From: Burkholderiales bacterium
GTDB lineage: Bacteria > Pseudomonadota > Gammaproteobacteria > Burkholderiales > Burkholderiaceae_D
Reading direction: 5' to 3'
NCBI GenBank assembly: GCA_016200895.1
Contig: JACQDX010000018.1
Span: 52,560-116,559, forward strand
DNA length: 64,000 nucleotides
Shown: in pieces, positions 33,673-43,350 of the stretch
Numbering within the stretch: the stretch's first letter is position 1
How the letters are laid out: each line of letters begins with the position of its first letter
Program-made: the position numbers and the translations under genes
Notes under the pieces: generated by a model
Told to the model about the DNA's origin: nothing
Seen by the model: the letters and a program-made list of their open reading frames with translations, nothing else
Database searches by the model: none

Positions 33673-36600
33673 GGTGTTACTCCAGGCTTGCGCAAGTCTT
33701 TCAATTTTTGCAGGCCACTCTTGCGCAAATCACGTTTTGCTACTTCCTGACGTTCTGCGCCATCGAGTGACAACATGCTCGCCAGGCTGTTATAACTGAT
33801 GCTGGCATCGGCTGCGACCTGGCCCAGCACAGCGATAAATTCTCGCTGTATGCTTTTTGCAGTTGCTGCGGTAAATAATTCAGTACTGAATTCCAGTGTG
33901 GCACGCAATTGTGGCTCATCAATGACAGTCAGCAGCAAATCGTATTTTGCCGTATCGGTATGCAAGTCCACTGCCTGTATCTGGAAGTGCTTGTTATCGA
34001 GTTGCGCCAGCGGTGCATTTTGCAGGACAAACTTGTGCTGGAATAAGGGCATGCCACCGGCATCACGTGGTGGGTTCAGTTCCTGCACCAGCAAGTCAAA
34101 TGGCAGGTGCTGGTTGAAATAAGCTTGCAAACTGGTTTGTCTGACTTTGCCCAGCATGTCGGCAAAGCTGTTGCAATCAGCAAAATTGCTGCGTAAGACC
34201 AGTTGATTGACAAAGAAACCCTGGATTTTTTCTGCCAGTGGATGATCCCTGCCTGCGATATCGCTGCCAACCACGATATCGTCCTGCCCAGCCCTGTGGC
34301 GCAACACGACATGAAAAGCCGTCAGCAAGAGCATGAACAGGGTGGCTGAATGCTGACGCGCGACACGGCGTAAATCATCGGACAATTTGGCATCAAGCTC
34401 AAAACTGATACGCGCACCAGCATGGCTGCTGTTTGCCGGACGTGGGAAATCAGTGGGCAAGTTCAAGCGTGGCAAGGCAGCTAGTTGCTGCTTCCAGTAT
34501 TGCATTTCCTTGTTAAGGTATTGCTCTTGCACCTGCTGTTCCCACCAGTGGCTGAAGTCAGCGTATTGCAATGCGGGTTCTGCAAATCCCTGGGTCTTGT
34601 CTACCTCTGCAGCATAGGCCTGCAACAATTCTTGAGCGAACAGGGCTATCGCCCAGCCGTCGGTGGCGATGTGGTGTATCAATATCAGCACATAGGCTTG
34701 CTGGTCTCCATTGAGCAGGAGGCTCAGGCGTACCGGTCTTTCATTTTCCAGATCAAAGGACTGGCTGGCCAGTTGCTTGAGCCTGGCATTGATCTGTGCT
34801 TCATCCAGATTTTTTCTACCTATATCTTCCACATAAATTGACAGGTCAGAGTCGTCAGCCACGGCCTGCATGACAGCACCCTGTCCTTGCTTTTGTATGC
34901 GCAGGTTAAGGATTTCATGGCGTGCCACCACTTGTTGTACCGCGCGCTGGAATGCGATCTGATCGACATTGCCATCCAGCCGTGCGGCCAGTGCGACATT
35001 GTAGTTGGCGCTGGCTGGCTCCATCTGGTGCAGGAACCACAGGCGCGATTGTGCGCGTGACAAAGGCAAAGCCTCAGCGCGATTCAATACAGGTAAGGCT
35101 AGCGCCTGTACTTGCACATGACCGCTCAGTAATTCACGTACTGCTGTCGCCAATGTCTGCAGCGTCGGGTATTCAAATATCAGGCGCAAAGGCAAGTCCA
35201 CGCCAAAGGCAGCGCGCAGCCTTGCCATGACGGCAGTGGCCCGCAATGAGTGTCCGCCCAAGGCAAAGAAATCATCAGTGGCATGCACGCCCGGCACAGA
35301 CAATACTTCTGACCAAGCGGCAGCGATGATGTCTTGTACCGCATCAGCACCAGCCTGCTGCGCCGCATATGCATTGCCCTTGCGCTCAGGCAATGGCAGG
35401 TTTTTCCTGTCCACCTTGCCATTCACTGACACGGGCATACTGTCGAGCTGCAAGAAATGCGAGGGCAGCATGCTGGCAGGCAGTTGCGCTTGCAAATGCA
35501 GGCGCAACTCTTCCGACCCCAGTTTGTGACCGGGATGCAGCACGTAATACGCGATCAATTCCCTGTCGGATTTACCCGAAGCAGGGCCGCCATCGCCATT
35601 GTCATGCACTATGCAGATCGCATCGCGTATCGCTGTATGCCTGCCTATAGCGATTTCTATCTCACCCAGTTCTATGCGAAAGCCGCGTATCTTGACCTGG
35701 TTGTCGAGACGGCCAAGAAATTCCATGACGCCATCAGGATAAAATCTGGCGCGGTCACCAGTCTTGTACATGCGTGCATCTTGCGCGCCCGGTCTGACAT
35801 GAGGATCTTGCAGGAAACGTTCTGCCGTCAATTCAGGCTGTCCCACATAGCCTTCTGCGAGGCAATCGCCACCTATATAGAGATCGCCGGGCAGGCCCAC
35901 AGGCAATGGCTGCAGGTCTGCATCGAGTATGTAATAGCGGGCATTCTGTATCGGCCTGCCGTAGGGGACGCTGACCCAATCTGGCTGTAGCTCTCCAACG
36001 ATATGGTAATTCGACCAGATGGTTGCCTCGGTCGCACCACCCAGGGCAACGACGCAGACACTGGGGAAAGCGGCTTTCATGCGGTCTGGCAAGGCCAGAG
36101 GTATCCAGTCGCCGCTGAGGAAAATCAGACGCAGCCTGGAAGTCGCAGAACATTGCGGCAATAATGACTCAAGCTGCCACAAAGCTGCGGGGGCGGAATC
36201 CCAGAAAGTAATGCCTTCTGATTCTATAATGTTCAACAAGCGCTCAGGATCAGCAATCTCGGCTTCACTGGCTATCCTGACGACACCACCTGCTGCCAGA
36301 ATGCCAAAGATGTCATATACCGACAAATCAAATGCCGGTGAAGTGACGAACAAGAGCTTGTCCTGCGCGCCTACGCTAAAAGTATTATTCACCCATTCTA
36401 TGAGGTTGATGGCTTTTTGATGCAAGACCAACACACCTTTGGGCTTGCCGGTGGAACCGGATGTAAAGATCACATAAGCCGGATCTTGCGGACGCGCCTG
36501 ATTTTGCAAGGCTGCGACTGGCAAGGCTGTCGTCTGGTCAACACAGACTACTTGCAATTGCCGCTCATTTGCCAGGGCCTGCGTGCTATCCATCAGACTG

Positions 36601-38306
36601 CTGACCGTCAATATACAGCGCACCGGCAGGCTATCAAAAATCGCCATGACGCGGGCGGCAGGCAGTTGCGGTTCTATCGGTACATAGTGATGGCCGCTGG
36701 CGACTACCGCCAGCAGGGCAATCAGCATTTCGCGGTCACGCGTGAGTCTGACGGCAACTGGCGAATTCGCGCTCAATCCCAAGGTATTGATGGCATGCAC
36801 CGCCTGGCTGACTCTGTCCTGCAAGCTGGCATAGCTCATGCTGCCCTGCGCGTCGATGAGGGCTATTGCATCCGGCGTGCGTGCTGCCTGGGCGATGAAG
36901 ATGCTCGCCAGCGTAGCGGTGGTGTCATAAGCGCAGGCAGTGTTATTCCATTGCTGCAATTGCAGCTCACGCTGCTCTGCTGTCAGCAAATGCAAATCCC
37001 TGACTAGCTGCTCACCAGTGGCATGAGCCAGTTGTTCCAGCAAAAAACGATATTGATCTAGCATCGCTTGCGCTGCCACAGGCTCTATGCGCGCACTGTC
37101 TGCCAGCAGGCGCAAGTGCAGGCCATCGTCTTTGGGTTCTACGATCAAAGTCAGTGGGTAATTCGATTCTTCCTGCAAATGATAATCAACGATGAATGCA
37201 TCACCCAGTTGATTGCCCTGCACTGCCAGCGGGTAATTTTCATACACAACGATAGTGTCAAACAATGTCTGTCCCGATGGCAGTTCACTCCATTCGGCCA
37301 CGCGGCTAAGACTGCTGTGTTCATGTTCACGCGAGGCAGCCAGGTGTCTGTGTGCATCAGTCAGCAGGTTGGCGACGCTGTGTTCCGCACTATGCCTGAT
37401 GCGCAGCGGGATGGTATTGATGAACAGACCAACCATCTGCTCTACCCCATCCAGCTCGGCTGGTCGGCCAGAAGTGGTGACACCAAACAGCACATCCTTG
37501 CTATCGGCATATCGTGACAAAAGCAAACCCCAGCAAGCCATGATGGCGCTGACGGTAGTGACGCCAGTTTTTTGCGACAAAGCTGATAATTCAGCAAAGT
37601 CATCAGCAGCCAGCAGGTTTTCAAAAGCCACGACTTTTGCAACCGTTCCCGCGCTGCGTTTTAAAACGGGCAAACTCGTCGCCTGCTCGAAGCCGCGCAA
37701 GGCATGACGCCAGTAATCTTCTGCAGCCAGATTATCGCGTTTGCCCAGCCATTGCAAAAATTCAGTATACGGGCGTTCGGCTGGCAGGCTGACAGGTTTG
37801 CCCTGTAATAAATCTGCATGCACTTGCGCTACTGCGGCCAGCACCAGGCCAGATGCCCAGCCATCAAGTATCAAATGATGATGACTCCAGACCATTTCCC
37901 ATTCGTGCTCAGCCCAGCGCACGATGCTGACACGCATCAATGGAGCGCGATCCAGTGCAAACCCTTGCTTGCTGTCAGCCTGCAAGAATTGCTGGCGTAA
38001 AGCTTCATGCTCGTGTCTGGGAGACTGGCTGTAATCGACGACTTTGAATGGCAGGACGGTTGCAATCTGCAATTGCTGGCGCGGCTGGTCCCCTGTCCAC
38101 AGGAAGCGCATACGCAGGGCGCAATGATGGGCAATGACGGTTTCCCAGGCTTGCTGAAGTCTTACTGTATCGAGTTCACCTTGCAGACGCACCTGCAATT
38201 GCTGGAAATAGGCAGCACTGGCCGGTTCACGCAAATGGTGAAACAGCATGCCTTGTTGCATAGACGTCAGAGGAAAAACCATTTCCATATTTGTTCCAGC
38301 CCTCAT
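33669..38306 (-). CDS. NRPS: C-A-T-C (Cys-type A domain)
   Basis: About 1,545 residues. A first condensation domain has SHHHLILDGWA near residue 146. The adenylation domain has IFTSGSTGKPKG near 616, FDLSVYDIF near 663 and GGATEATIWS. A PCP with GGHSL lies near 1018 and a second condensation domain with IHHIATDGWA near 1214, followed by a short charged tail (RDLRKSGLQKLKDLRKPG) that may dock to another NRPS. My manual reading of the specificity pocket is D-L-Y-D-F-S-L-I-W-K, close to the known cysteine code DLYNLSLIWK, but two positions differ. The condensation domains are ordinary, not heterocyclising. The protein ends with a C domain and so needs an A-T partner, most simply the NRPS encoded at 38346-42272. 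The start could also be the ATG at 38288. Confidence 0.92.
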   Translation of the reverse strand: MRAGTNMEMVFPLTSMQQGMLFHHLREPASAAYFQQLQVRLQGELDTVRLQQAWETVIAHHCALRMRFLWTGDQPRQQLQIATVLPFKVVDYSQSPRHEHEALRQQFLQADSKQGFALDRAPLMRVSIVRWAEHEWEMVWSHHHLILDGWASGLVLAAVAQVHADLLQGKPVSLPAERPYTEFLQWLGKRDNLAAEDYWRHALRGFEQATSLPVLKRSAGTVAKVVAFENLLAADDFAELSALSQKTGVTTVSAIMACWGLLLSRYADSKDVLFGVTTSGRPAELDGVEQMVGLFINTIPLRIRHSAEHSVANLLTDAHRHLAASREHEHSSLSRVAEWSELPSGQTLFDTIVVYENYPLAVQGNQLGDAFIVDYHLQEESNYPLTLIVEPKDDGLHLRLLADSARIEPVAAQAMLDQYRFLLEQLAHATGEQLVRDLHLLTAEQRELQLQQWNNTACAYDTTATLASIFIAQAARTPDAIALIDAQGSMSYASLQDRVSQAVHAINTLGLSANSPVAVRLTRDREMLIALLAVVASGHHYVPIEPQLPAARVMAIFDSLPVRCILTVSSLMDSTQALANERQLQVVCVDQTTALPVAALQNQARPQDPAYVIFTSGSTGKPKGVLVLHQKAINLIEWVNNTFSVGAQDKLLFVTSPAFDLSVYDIFGILAAGGVVRIASEAEIADPERLLNIIESEGITFWDSAPAALWQLESLLPQCSATSRLRLIFLSGDWIPLALPDRMKAAFPSVCVVALGGATEATIWSNYHIVGELQPDWVSVPYGRPIQNARYYILDADLQPLPVGLPGDLYIGGDCLAEGYVGQPELTAERFLQDPHVRPGAQDARMYKTGDRARFYPDGVMEFLGRLDNQVKIRGFRIELGEIEIAIGRHTAIRDAICIVHDNGDGGPASGKSDRELIAYYVLHPGHKLGSEELRLHLQAQLPASMLPSHFLQLDSMPVSVNGKVDRKNLPLPERKGNAYAAQQAGADAVQDIIAAAWSEVLSVPGVHATDDFFALGGHSLRATAVMARLRAAFGVDLPLRLIFEYPTLQTLATAVRELLSGHVQVQALALPVLNRAEALPLSRAQSRLWFLHQMEPASANYNVALAARLDGNVDQIAFQRAVQQVVARHEILNLRIQKQGQGAVMQAVADDSDLSIYVEDIGRKNLDEAQINARLKQLASQSFDLENERPVRLSLLLNGDQQAYVLILIHHIATDGWAIALFAQELLQAYAAEVDKTQGFAEPALQYADFSHWWEQQVQEQYLNKEMQYWKQQLAALPRLNLPTDFPRPANSSHAGARISFELDAKLSDDLRRVARQHSATLFMLLLTAFHVVLRHRAGQDDIVVGSDIAGRDHPLAEKIQGFFVNQLVLRSNFADCNSFADMLGKVRQTSLQAYFNQHLPFDLLVQELNPPRDAGGMPLFQHKFVLQNAPLAQLDNKHFQIQAVDLHTDTAKYDLLLTVIDEPQLRATLEFSTELFTAATAKSIQREFIAVLGQVAADASISYNSLASMLSLDGAERQEVAKRDLRKSGLQKLKDLRKPGVTP

Positions 38307-38345
38307 CAATGTTTACAGTAGCAAAAACAACATTTTCATTACAAA

Positions 38346-41300
38346 CTACAGGCCCAGCATAGGCAACAGTATTTGCCGCCCCAGTCCATGCAATCTTTCG
38401 ACTTCCTTCAATTCCTGATCCAGGGCTTCTACTACTGCACTGACTCTCGGGGCTTCCATCATCGACATATGGTCACCGACGATATCGCGTACTTTGACAA
38501 AACAGAGTTTGTCCCAGCCCAAATGTTTTTCTTCCGAGTTGTAATGGACTGCTGCTTCGCGTATGGCTTCTGGCAAAGCCTGTGTGGCTTTCATCAGCAA
38601 AGTACGACGTGGCAAAGGGCCAGCGGCATAGCGGCCTATCACCGTTACATTTTTTTCAAACACGTGGAACAACCGGGCAATTTCTTTTTCATCGGCATGT
38701 GGTGGTACGTAATCAGCTTCACGTGCCAGTTCCAGCAGGCGCTGTAATGCAGTATCAAATGGCAAGCCAGATAAATCTGGGCAGGCGATTTCTGCTTTGT
38801 GGGCGATCAGGCGTGAAATGGAACGTAACAACCTGTCGCGCGGCGGTGCAGATTCAGCCAAAGGTGCAACCTGGCTGTCGATCAGGCACAGGAAAGCAAT
38901 TTCATACCCGCGCGCCAGTGCCTGCCTTGCCATTTCATACGCGATGATGCCGCCTGACGACCAGCCTGCCAGCAGATAGCGCTGGTCCTTGACCAGTGGC
39001 GCTATCTTGTCCAGATACAGGCTGGCCAGTTCTTCCACGCTTTCATAAGTTGCTTCGCCCATGAGGCCTGGGTCTTGCAGGGCGATTACCGGCCTGTCTG
39101 TCGTCAAACCACTGGCCAGATCGCGATAACACAATACACTGCCACCGGTAGGATGCACCAATACAATGGGGGTATGCTGGGGATTGCCTGCACGTATAGG
39201 TATCACTATGGGGTCAAGTTGCAAGCTCTCATTGCGCAAGAGTTCGGCCTGGGCAGCGATGGTGGGTGCAGAGAATAGCGAAGTCAGCGGCAGCCTGTGC
39301 GAAAATTCTTTTTCTATCTCAGCCATCAGGCGCACGGCCAGCAGGGAATGCCCGCCCAGGTCAAAGAAATTACTGGTGATGCCGACCTGGGATACATGCA
39401 GGACGCTTTCCCAGATACGTTCGAGGCGCATTTCCAGCGTGTCGCGCGGAGCCTGCGAGATAGCGGTATTCGATGGCCGCAGCTTTAGCAAAGCCTTGTT
39501 ATCGACCTTGCCATTGGGCATGAAGGGAAAGCTATCAATCGGTATCAGCCAGTTTGGCAACATATAGTCAGGCAAGGCAGCGGCCAATATTTCCTTGATG
39601 CTGGCGACGGCCAGACTCGCCCCTGGCTTGAGCGTGTAGAAACACAATAACTGGTCTATGTTTGCGGCATCCCTGTCGACTACCACGGTAGCCATCAGCA
39701 CTTCAGCCTGTGCGGCAACAATGGCTTCTATCTCGCCCAGTTCTATGCGATAACCACGCAGCTTGACTTGCCGGTCTGCGCGGCCAAAACAATCGAGTTT
39801 GCCGTCCATACGCCAGGCACCAAGGTCGCCCGTGCGGTACATGCGTTCGCCATTCACGAATGGATCGGTGATGAAACGCTCTGCCGTCAAGGCATCACGC
39901 TGGTAATAGCCTTGCGCGAGACTGGGACCTGCTACATACAATTCGCCACGCACACCTATGGCTTGCGGCTGCAGGTATTCATCGAGGACATAGATACGGG
40001 CATTGTCTATGGGCTTGCCGATGGCAACCACCGTGTCTTCCATACTGACTTTTTCAACTACGACTTGCACTGTGGCTTCGGTAGGACCATACAGGTTGAT
40101 GCACTCTGCACCCGTTGGCAAAGCAGTTAGCGCCTGCCGCGCCAGTTCAGCATCCAGCAATTCACCACCGCAACACAGGCGACGCAGGCGCAGGCATTTG
40201 GCAAATTCAGGCTGCCCAACCATCATGCGCAACATGCTGGGCACGAGTTGCAGCACGCTGATATCGAAATCCTGCAGGGTCTGCATCAGGGCTTCCGGGT
40301 CTCTTTCGACACCGGGCGCGGCCAATACCAGTCTTGCACCTGTCATCAGGGGTGCAAATACTTCCCACACCGAGGCATCGAAACTGATGGCAGTTTTTTG
40401 CAATACCGCATCGTCTGCATCAAGCGGCAAATCCCTGAGCATCCATTGCATATGATTGGCAAGCGCGCCATGCGATACGGCGACAGCCTTGGGCAGGCCG
40501 GTAGAACCCGAGGTGTAAATCAGATAAGCCAGGTCACTGCTTCGTAAAGTTGGGAATTGCGGCTCTGCTGCATCCTCAAGTGCGGGCAAGGTATCAACCG
40601 TGATCAGCTTTATTTTTCCCAGCAAACCTGCAAATGCAGCTTGCTGCTTGAATTGGGCAGCGATAACAGCACTGGTCAGTAATATGTTCACGCCGCTGTC
40701 TTGCAACATGAAGGCAATACGTTCTTCCGGATATGCTGTATCCAGCGGCAGGTAAGCCGCACCGGCCACCTGTATCGCCAGCAGGCTGGCTATCATGTCT
40801 ACACTGCGGTCCAGCAATACCGCCACGACCCTGGCTGTGGATTCATCCTGCTGCCTGGCCAGCAATACATGTTGCGCCAGCTCCTGTATCCGGTGGGTGC
40901 AAGCCTGGCCACTCAATTGGGTCAACGGGCTTTGTATGAATATCTGTTCAGGATGTTGTGCCAGGCAAGCAAGAATATCTTGCACTGGCGCTTGCCAGGG
41001 TTCTGCAGGCAACACAACCGGACCGGCAAAATCATGCACGATCTGCTGCCGCTCATTGGGGCCTAGCAATATCAATTGATCTATCTGCGCATCTGGGCTT
41101 GCGACTATGGACGCCAACAATGTCAGCAATTCTTCTTCCAGATTGTGCATGCAGGCAGAGTCGCAAACTGCCATATCGTAATCCAGATACAGTTCTGTCC
41201 TTGACTCTGCATTTTTATAGGCTGACAACACCAGCGGGCATTCATCTGTCCATGCGAAAGGCGCATCTGCTTCTATCAGCTTGCCTGCGTCTGCCTGCTG

Positions 41301-42272
41301 CCAGCAAAAACCGGCAGCCAGACCCTGTTTACTATCCAGCGGCGCAATATAGTCTTGCAGAGTACAGACCTCATCAATGACAGCGCTGCATGTCTTCAGC
41401 AATGCCATGAAACTGGTTTGTGGAGTAATAACAGTATGCAACGGAATGAAACGCGCCATAGGCCCCATGGCTGCAGCCATTTCTTCATAGGCACGACCAT
41501 TTGCCTGATAGGCCACGGCAGATGACTGAGGATTTAATCTGTACAGCAAGACCGCCCAGGCGAAGTAAAGCAGGTGCGCGACAGGCAACTGGTTTTTGTC
41601 AGCCAGGGCATTCAACGCGGCAGACAAGTCTGCTGACAATGCAAGAGCTTGACGCTTGACATAGGGTGTGGCCTGACGCTGCCTGCGCATGAAGGGCCAG
41701 TCAGGCAGATTGCCTGCCATAAGGCTGTTGGTCGCATCCCACGCTGGCAATTGCACATCCTGAGGTTCTGCCAGCATATCGTGCTGCCATTGTGCCAAGC
41801 TGGTGAAAGGCAAGTCTTCTTCCTCAAATTTAATAAAATGAGACGCGGAACACCATGTTGCATCTGCCAGTCTTTCTTCCATTTCAGTCAATATGAGCAA
41901 AGCAGTTTGCGCATCAGCGCACAGGGAAGACAGGCCAAGACGGTAATGGCCTTCATTAAGTTTTTGCAGACACGTTTGCTGGTTTTCCTGAATCGCAGCC
42001 AGTTGTGGTGGCGCTATTTGCGTGGGTGCCAGTGTCTCAGCAGGTGCCTGCACGGGCAGTTGCATACCGGGCAAGACGCCAAATTCCATGCGCAGAATTT
42101 CATGTCTGGCCAATACATGATCAAAGGCACGGCACAATAGTGCTTCATCCACATCAGCGCAACGGAAATCAACGCCGACCAGATAAGTCTGCTGACCATC
42201 TCTTTGCGCGAGTTGCCACAGTCTTTGCTGGACTGGTGACAGTGAAAAACCGCTTTTCAGTTTGCTGCTCAC
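38346..42272 (-). CDS. NRPS: degenerate C-like (Interface-like?) domain-A-T-thioesterase
   Basis: I place the start at GTG 42272, which has GAGGAT 7 bases before it; an open frame continues to 42341 across the end of the hydroxylase gene. The first ~420 residues are a condensation-superfamily domain in which the HHxxxDG site is replaced by SSLCADAQT, so it cannot work as a normal C domain. The A domain follows (YTSGSTGLPKA, FDASVWEVF, INLYGPTEATVQ), with a pocket read manually as D-A-W-Q-C-G-L-V-Q-K, Gln-like at best. Then come a PCP (GGHSLLAVR) and a type I thioesterase with GWSSGG and GDHMSMM, which should release the product by hydrolysis or cyclisation. This makes it the terminal protein of the assembly line although it is encoded second. 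Confidence 0.9.
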   Translation of the reverse strand: MSSKLKSGFSLSPVQQRLWQLAQRDGQQTYLVGVDFRCADVDEALLCRAFDHVLARHEILRMEFGVLPGMQLPVQAPAETLAPTQIAPPQLAAIQENQQTCLQKLNEGHYRLGLSSLCADAQTALLILTEMEERLADATWCSASHFIKFEEEDLPFTSLAQWQHDMLAEPQDVQLPAWDATNSLMAGNLPDWPFMRRQRQATPYVKRQALALSADLSAALNALADKNQLPVAHLLYFAWAVLLYRLNPQSSAVAYQANGRAYEEMAAAMGPMARFIPLHTVITPQTSFMALLKTCSAVIDEVCTLQDYIAPLDSKQGLAAGFCWQQADAGKLIEADAPFAWTDECPLVLSAYKNAESRTELYLDYDMAVCDSACMHNLEEELLTLLASIVASPDAQIDQLILLGPNERQQIVHDFAGPVVLPAEPWQAPVQDILACLAQHPEQIFIQSPLTQLSGQACTHRIQELAQHVLLARQQDESTARVVAVLLDRSVDMIASLLAIQVAGAAYLPLDTAYPEERIAFMLQDSGVNILLTSAVIAAQFKQQAAFAGLLGKIKLITVDTLPALEDAAEPQFPTLRSSDLAYLIYTSGSTGLPKAVAVSHGALANHMQWMLRDLPLDADDAVLQKTAISFDASVWEVFAPLMTGARLVLAAPGVERDPEALMQTLQDFDISVLQLVPSMLRMMVGQPEFAKCLRLRRLCCGGELLDAELARQALTALPTGAECINLYGPTEATVQVVVEKVSMEDTVVAIGKPIDNARIYVLDEYLQPQAIGVRGELYVAGPSLAQGYYQRDALTAERFITDPFVNGERMYRTGDLGAWRMDGKLDCFGRADRQVKLRGYRIELGEIEAIVAAQAEVLMATVVVDRDAANIDQLLCFYTLKPGASLAVASIKEILAAALPDYMLPNWLIPIDSFPFMPNGKVDNKALLKLRPSNTAISQAPRDTLEMRLERIWESVLHVSQVGITSNFFDLGGHSLLAVRLMAEIEKEFSHRLPLTSLFSAPTIAAQAELLRNESLQLDPIVIPIRAGNPQHTPIVLVHPTGGSVLCYRDLASGLTTDRPVIALQDPGLMGEATYESVEELASLYLDKIAPLVKDQRYLLAGWSSGGIIAYEMARQALARGYEIAFLCLIDSQVAPLAESAPPRDRLLRSISRLIAHKAEIACPDLSGLPFDTALQRLLELAREADYVPPHADEKEIARLFHVFEKNVTVIGRYAAGPLPRRTLLMKATQALPEAIREAAVHYNSEEKHLGWDKLCFVKVRDIVGDHMSMMEAPRVSAVVEALDQELKEVERLHGLGRQILLPMLGL

Positions 42273-42297
42273 TTGCTCATCCTCGCTCAGTGACAAA

Positions 42298-43350
42298 TTA
42301 GTTCGTTGAGGCCGGCAAGACACTGGCCGGACGCACTTCATCGCCCATGGCCGTCAGTATCTTGCGCTCACCGGTGAACCTGGAACGGCCATGCGCGACC
42401 AGCATATTGTCAAGCAAGAGCAGATCACCTTGTTGCCAGCGGAACTTGACGGTTTCTGCATCATAGGCAGCGCGCAGATGCGCCACCACCTCGTCCGGAA
42501 TTACCGTGCCATCGCCATAGAAAGTGTTATAAGGCAGATTCTCCACACCCAGGTCGCCTGTCAATGAAGTACGGATTTCATCCGTCATGCTGGATGGATG
42601 CCAGAAAGCGATGTGATTGAACCATAGCTCTTCACCAGTCTGCGGGTGGCAGCGTATGCTGGAACGTACTTGTGAAGTGCGCAGCCTGTCGTCTTCCATC
42701 CAGGTCCATTGCGTATCTGACTTTTGCATATAGGCTTCGGCTTCTTCCTTGCTCTCGACTGCCAGCGAATGCTGCCAGGATGGCCCTATGCCAGAGCCAA
42801 AATTTCGCACCAGCATCCAGCCCAGACGACGGAATTTCTCTTTGACTTCCGTATCTATCGCAGCCAATACACGGCGTACATCGGCGATCGGGGTTTCACC
42901 CTCTGTCTCAGCAGCGACTTCACAAAAGAAGGCGATGCGGCCTGGCCACTGGCGTACATAAGATAATTCATTATGCAGGGCAATCACATGTTCCGGCGGG
43001 AAGATGGTCGAGGTATATACCTGTCCATCGACCTGTTTGCGCGGCGTGGCTTTTTCTATGTAATTCATGAGCTGCACGCCAAAAGCATTCAGGCCAGCCT
43101 GGAAATCCTGCACGCCGCGCATGTCAAAATCACGAAACAACAAGCCGCCATATTGCAACAAGTCCTGCCGCAACTGCGCCTGGTTATCCCTGATCCAGCC
43201 CAGAAAATCCACGCCTTTTGCATGTGGCCGCACAACCAGCGGCAAGCTGGATGCGTTGCTAAAAACCTGCTTGTCGACCAGACTGCCATCAGACAGGCGT
43301 ACAGCGGGGCGACGCAAATTCAGTCCAGGTTTAGGCATCATCGTGTTCAT
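42298..43350 (-). CDS. SyrP-like Fe(II)/2-oxoglutarate hydroxylase (TauD superfamily)
   Basis: I start it at ATG 43350, which overlaps the PKS-NRPS stop (ATGA) and has GGAAG upstream; the frame is open further up, within the PKS gene. The 350-residue product has VIALHNELSYVRQWPGRIAF near residue 115 (HxE iron ligands), GETPIADVRR, and the distal His and Arg in NMLVAHGRSRFTGERKI. This HNE variant is typical of SyrP-type enzymes that beta-hydroxylate an amino acid, often Asp, bound to an NRPS carrier. An A domain with an Asp-like pocket is encoded in the gene just upstream, so beta-hydroxy-Asp formation is a reasonable guess. Confidence 0.85.
   Translation of the reverse strand: MNTMMPKPGLNLRRPAVRLSDGSLVDKQVFSNASSLPLVVRPHAKGVDFLGWIRDNQAQLRQDLLQYGGLLFRDFDMRGVQDFQAGLNAFGVQLMNYIEKATPRKQVDGQVYTSTIFPPEHVIALHNELSYVRQWPGRIAFFCEVAAETEGETPIADVRRVLAAIDTEVKEKFRRLGWMLVRNFGSGIGPSWQHSLAVESKEEAEAYMQKSDTQWTWMEDDRLRTSQVRSSIRCHPQTGEELWFNHIAFWHPSSMTDEIRTSLTGDLGVENLPYNTFYGDGTVIPDEVVAHLRAAYDAETVKFRWQQGDLLLLDNMLVAHGRSRFTGERKILTAMGDEVRPASVLPASTN

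Noticed and set aside
33669..38306. Heterocyclisation (Cy) domains for thiazoline formation
   Set aside because: The A domain looks Cys-type, but both condensation domains have ordinary HHxxxDG motifs, not the DxxxxDxxS of Cy domains.
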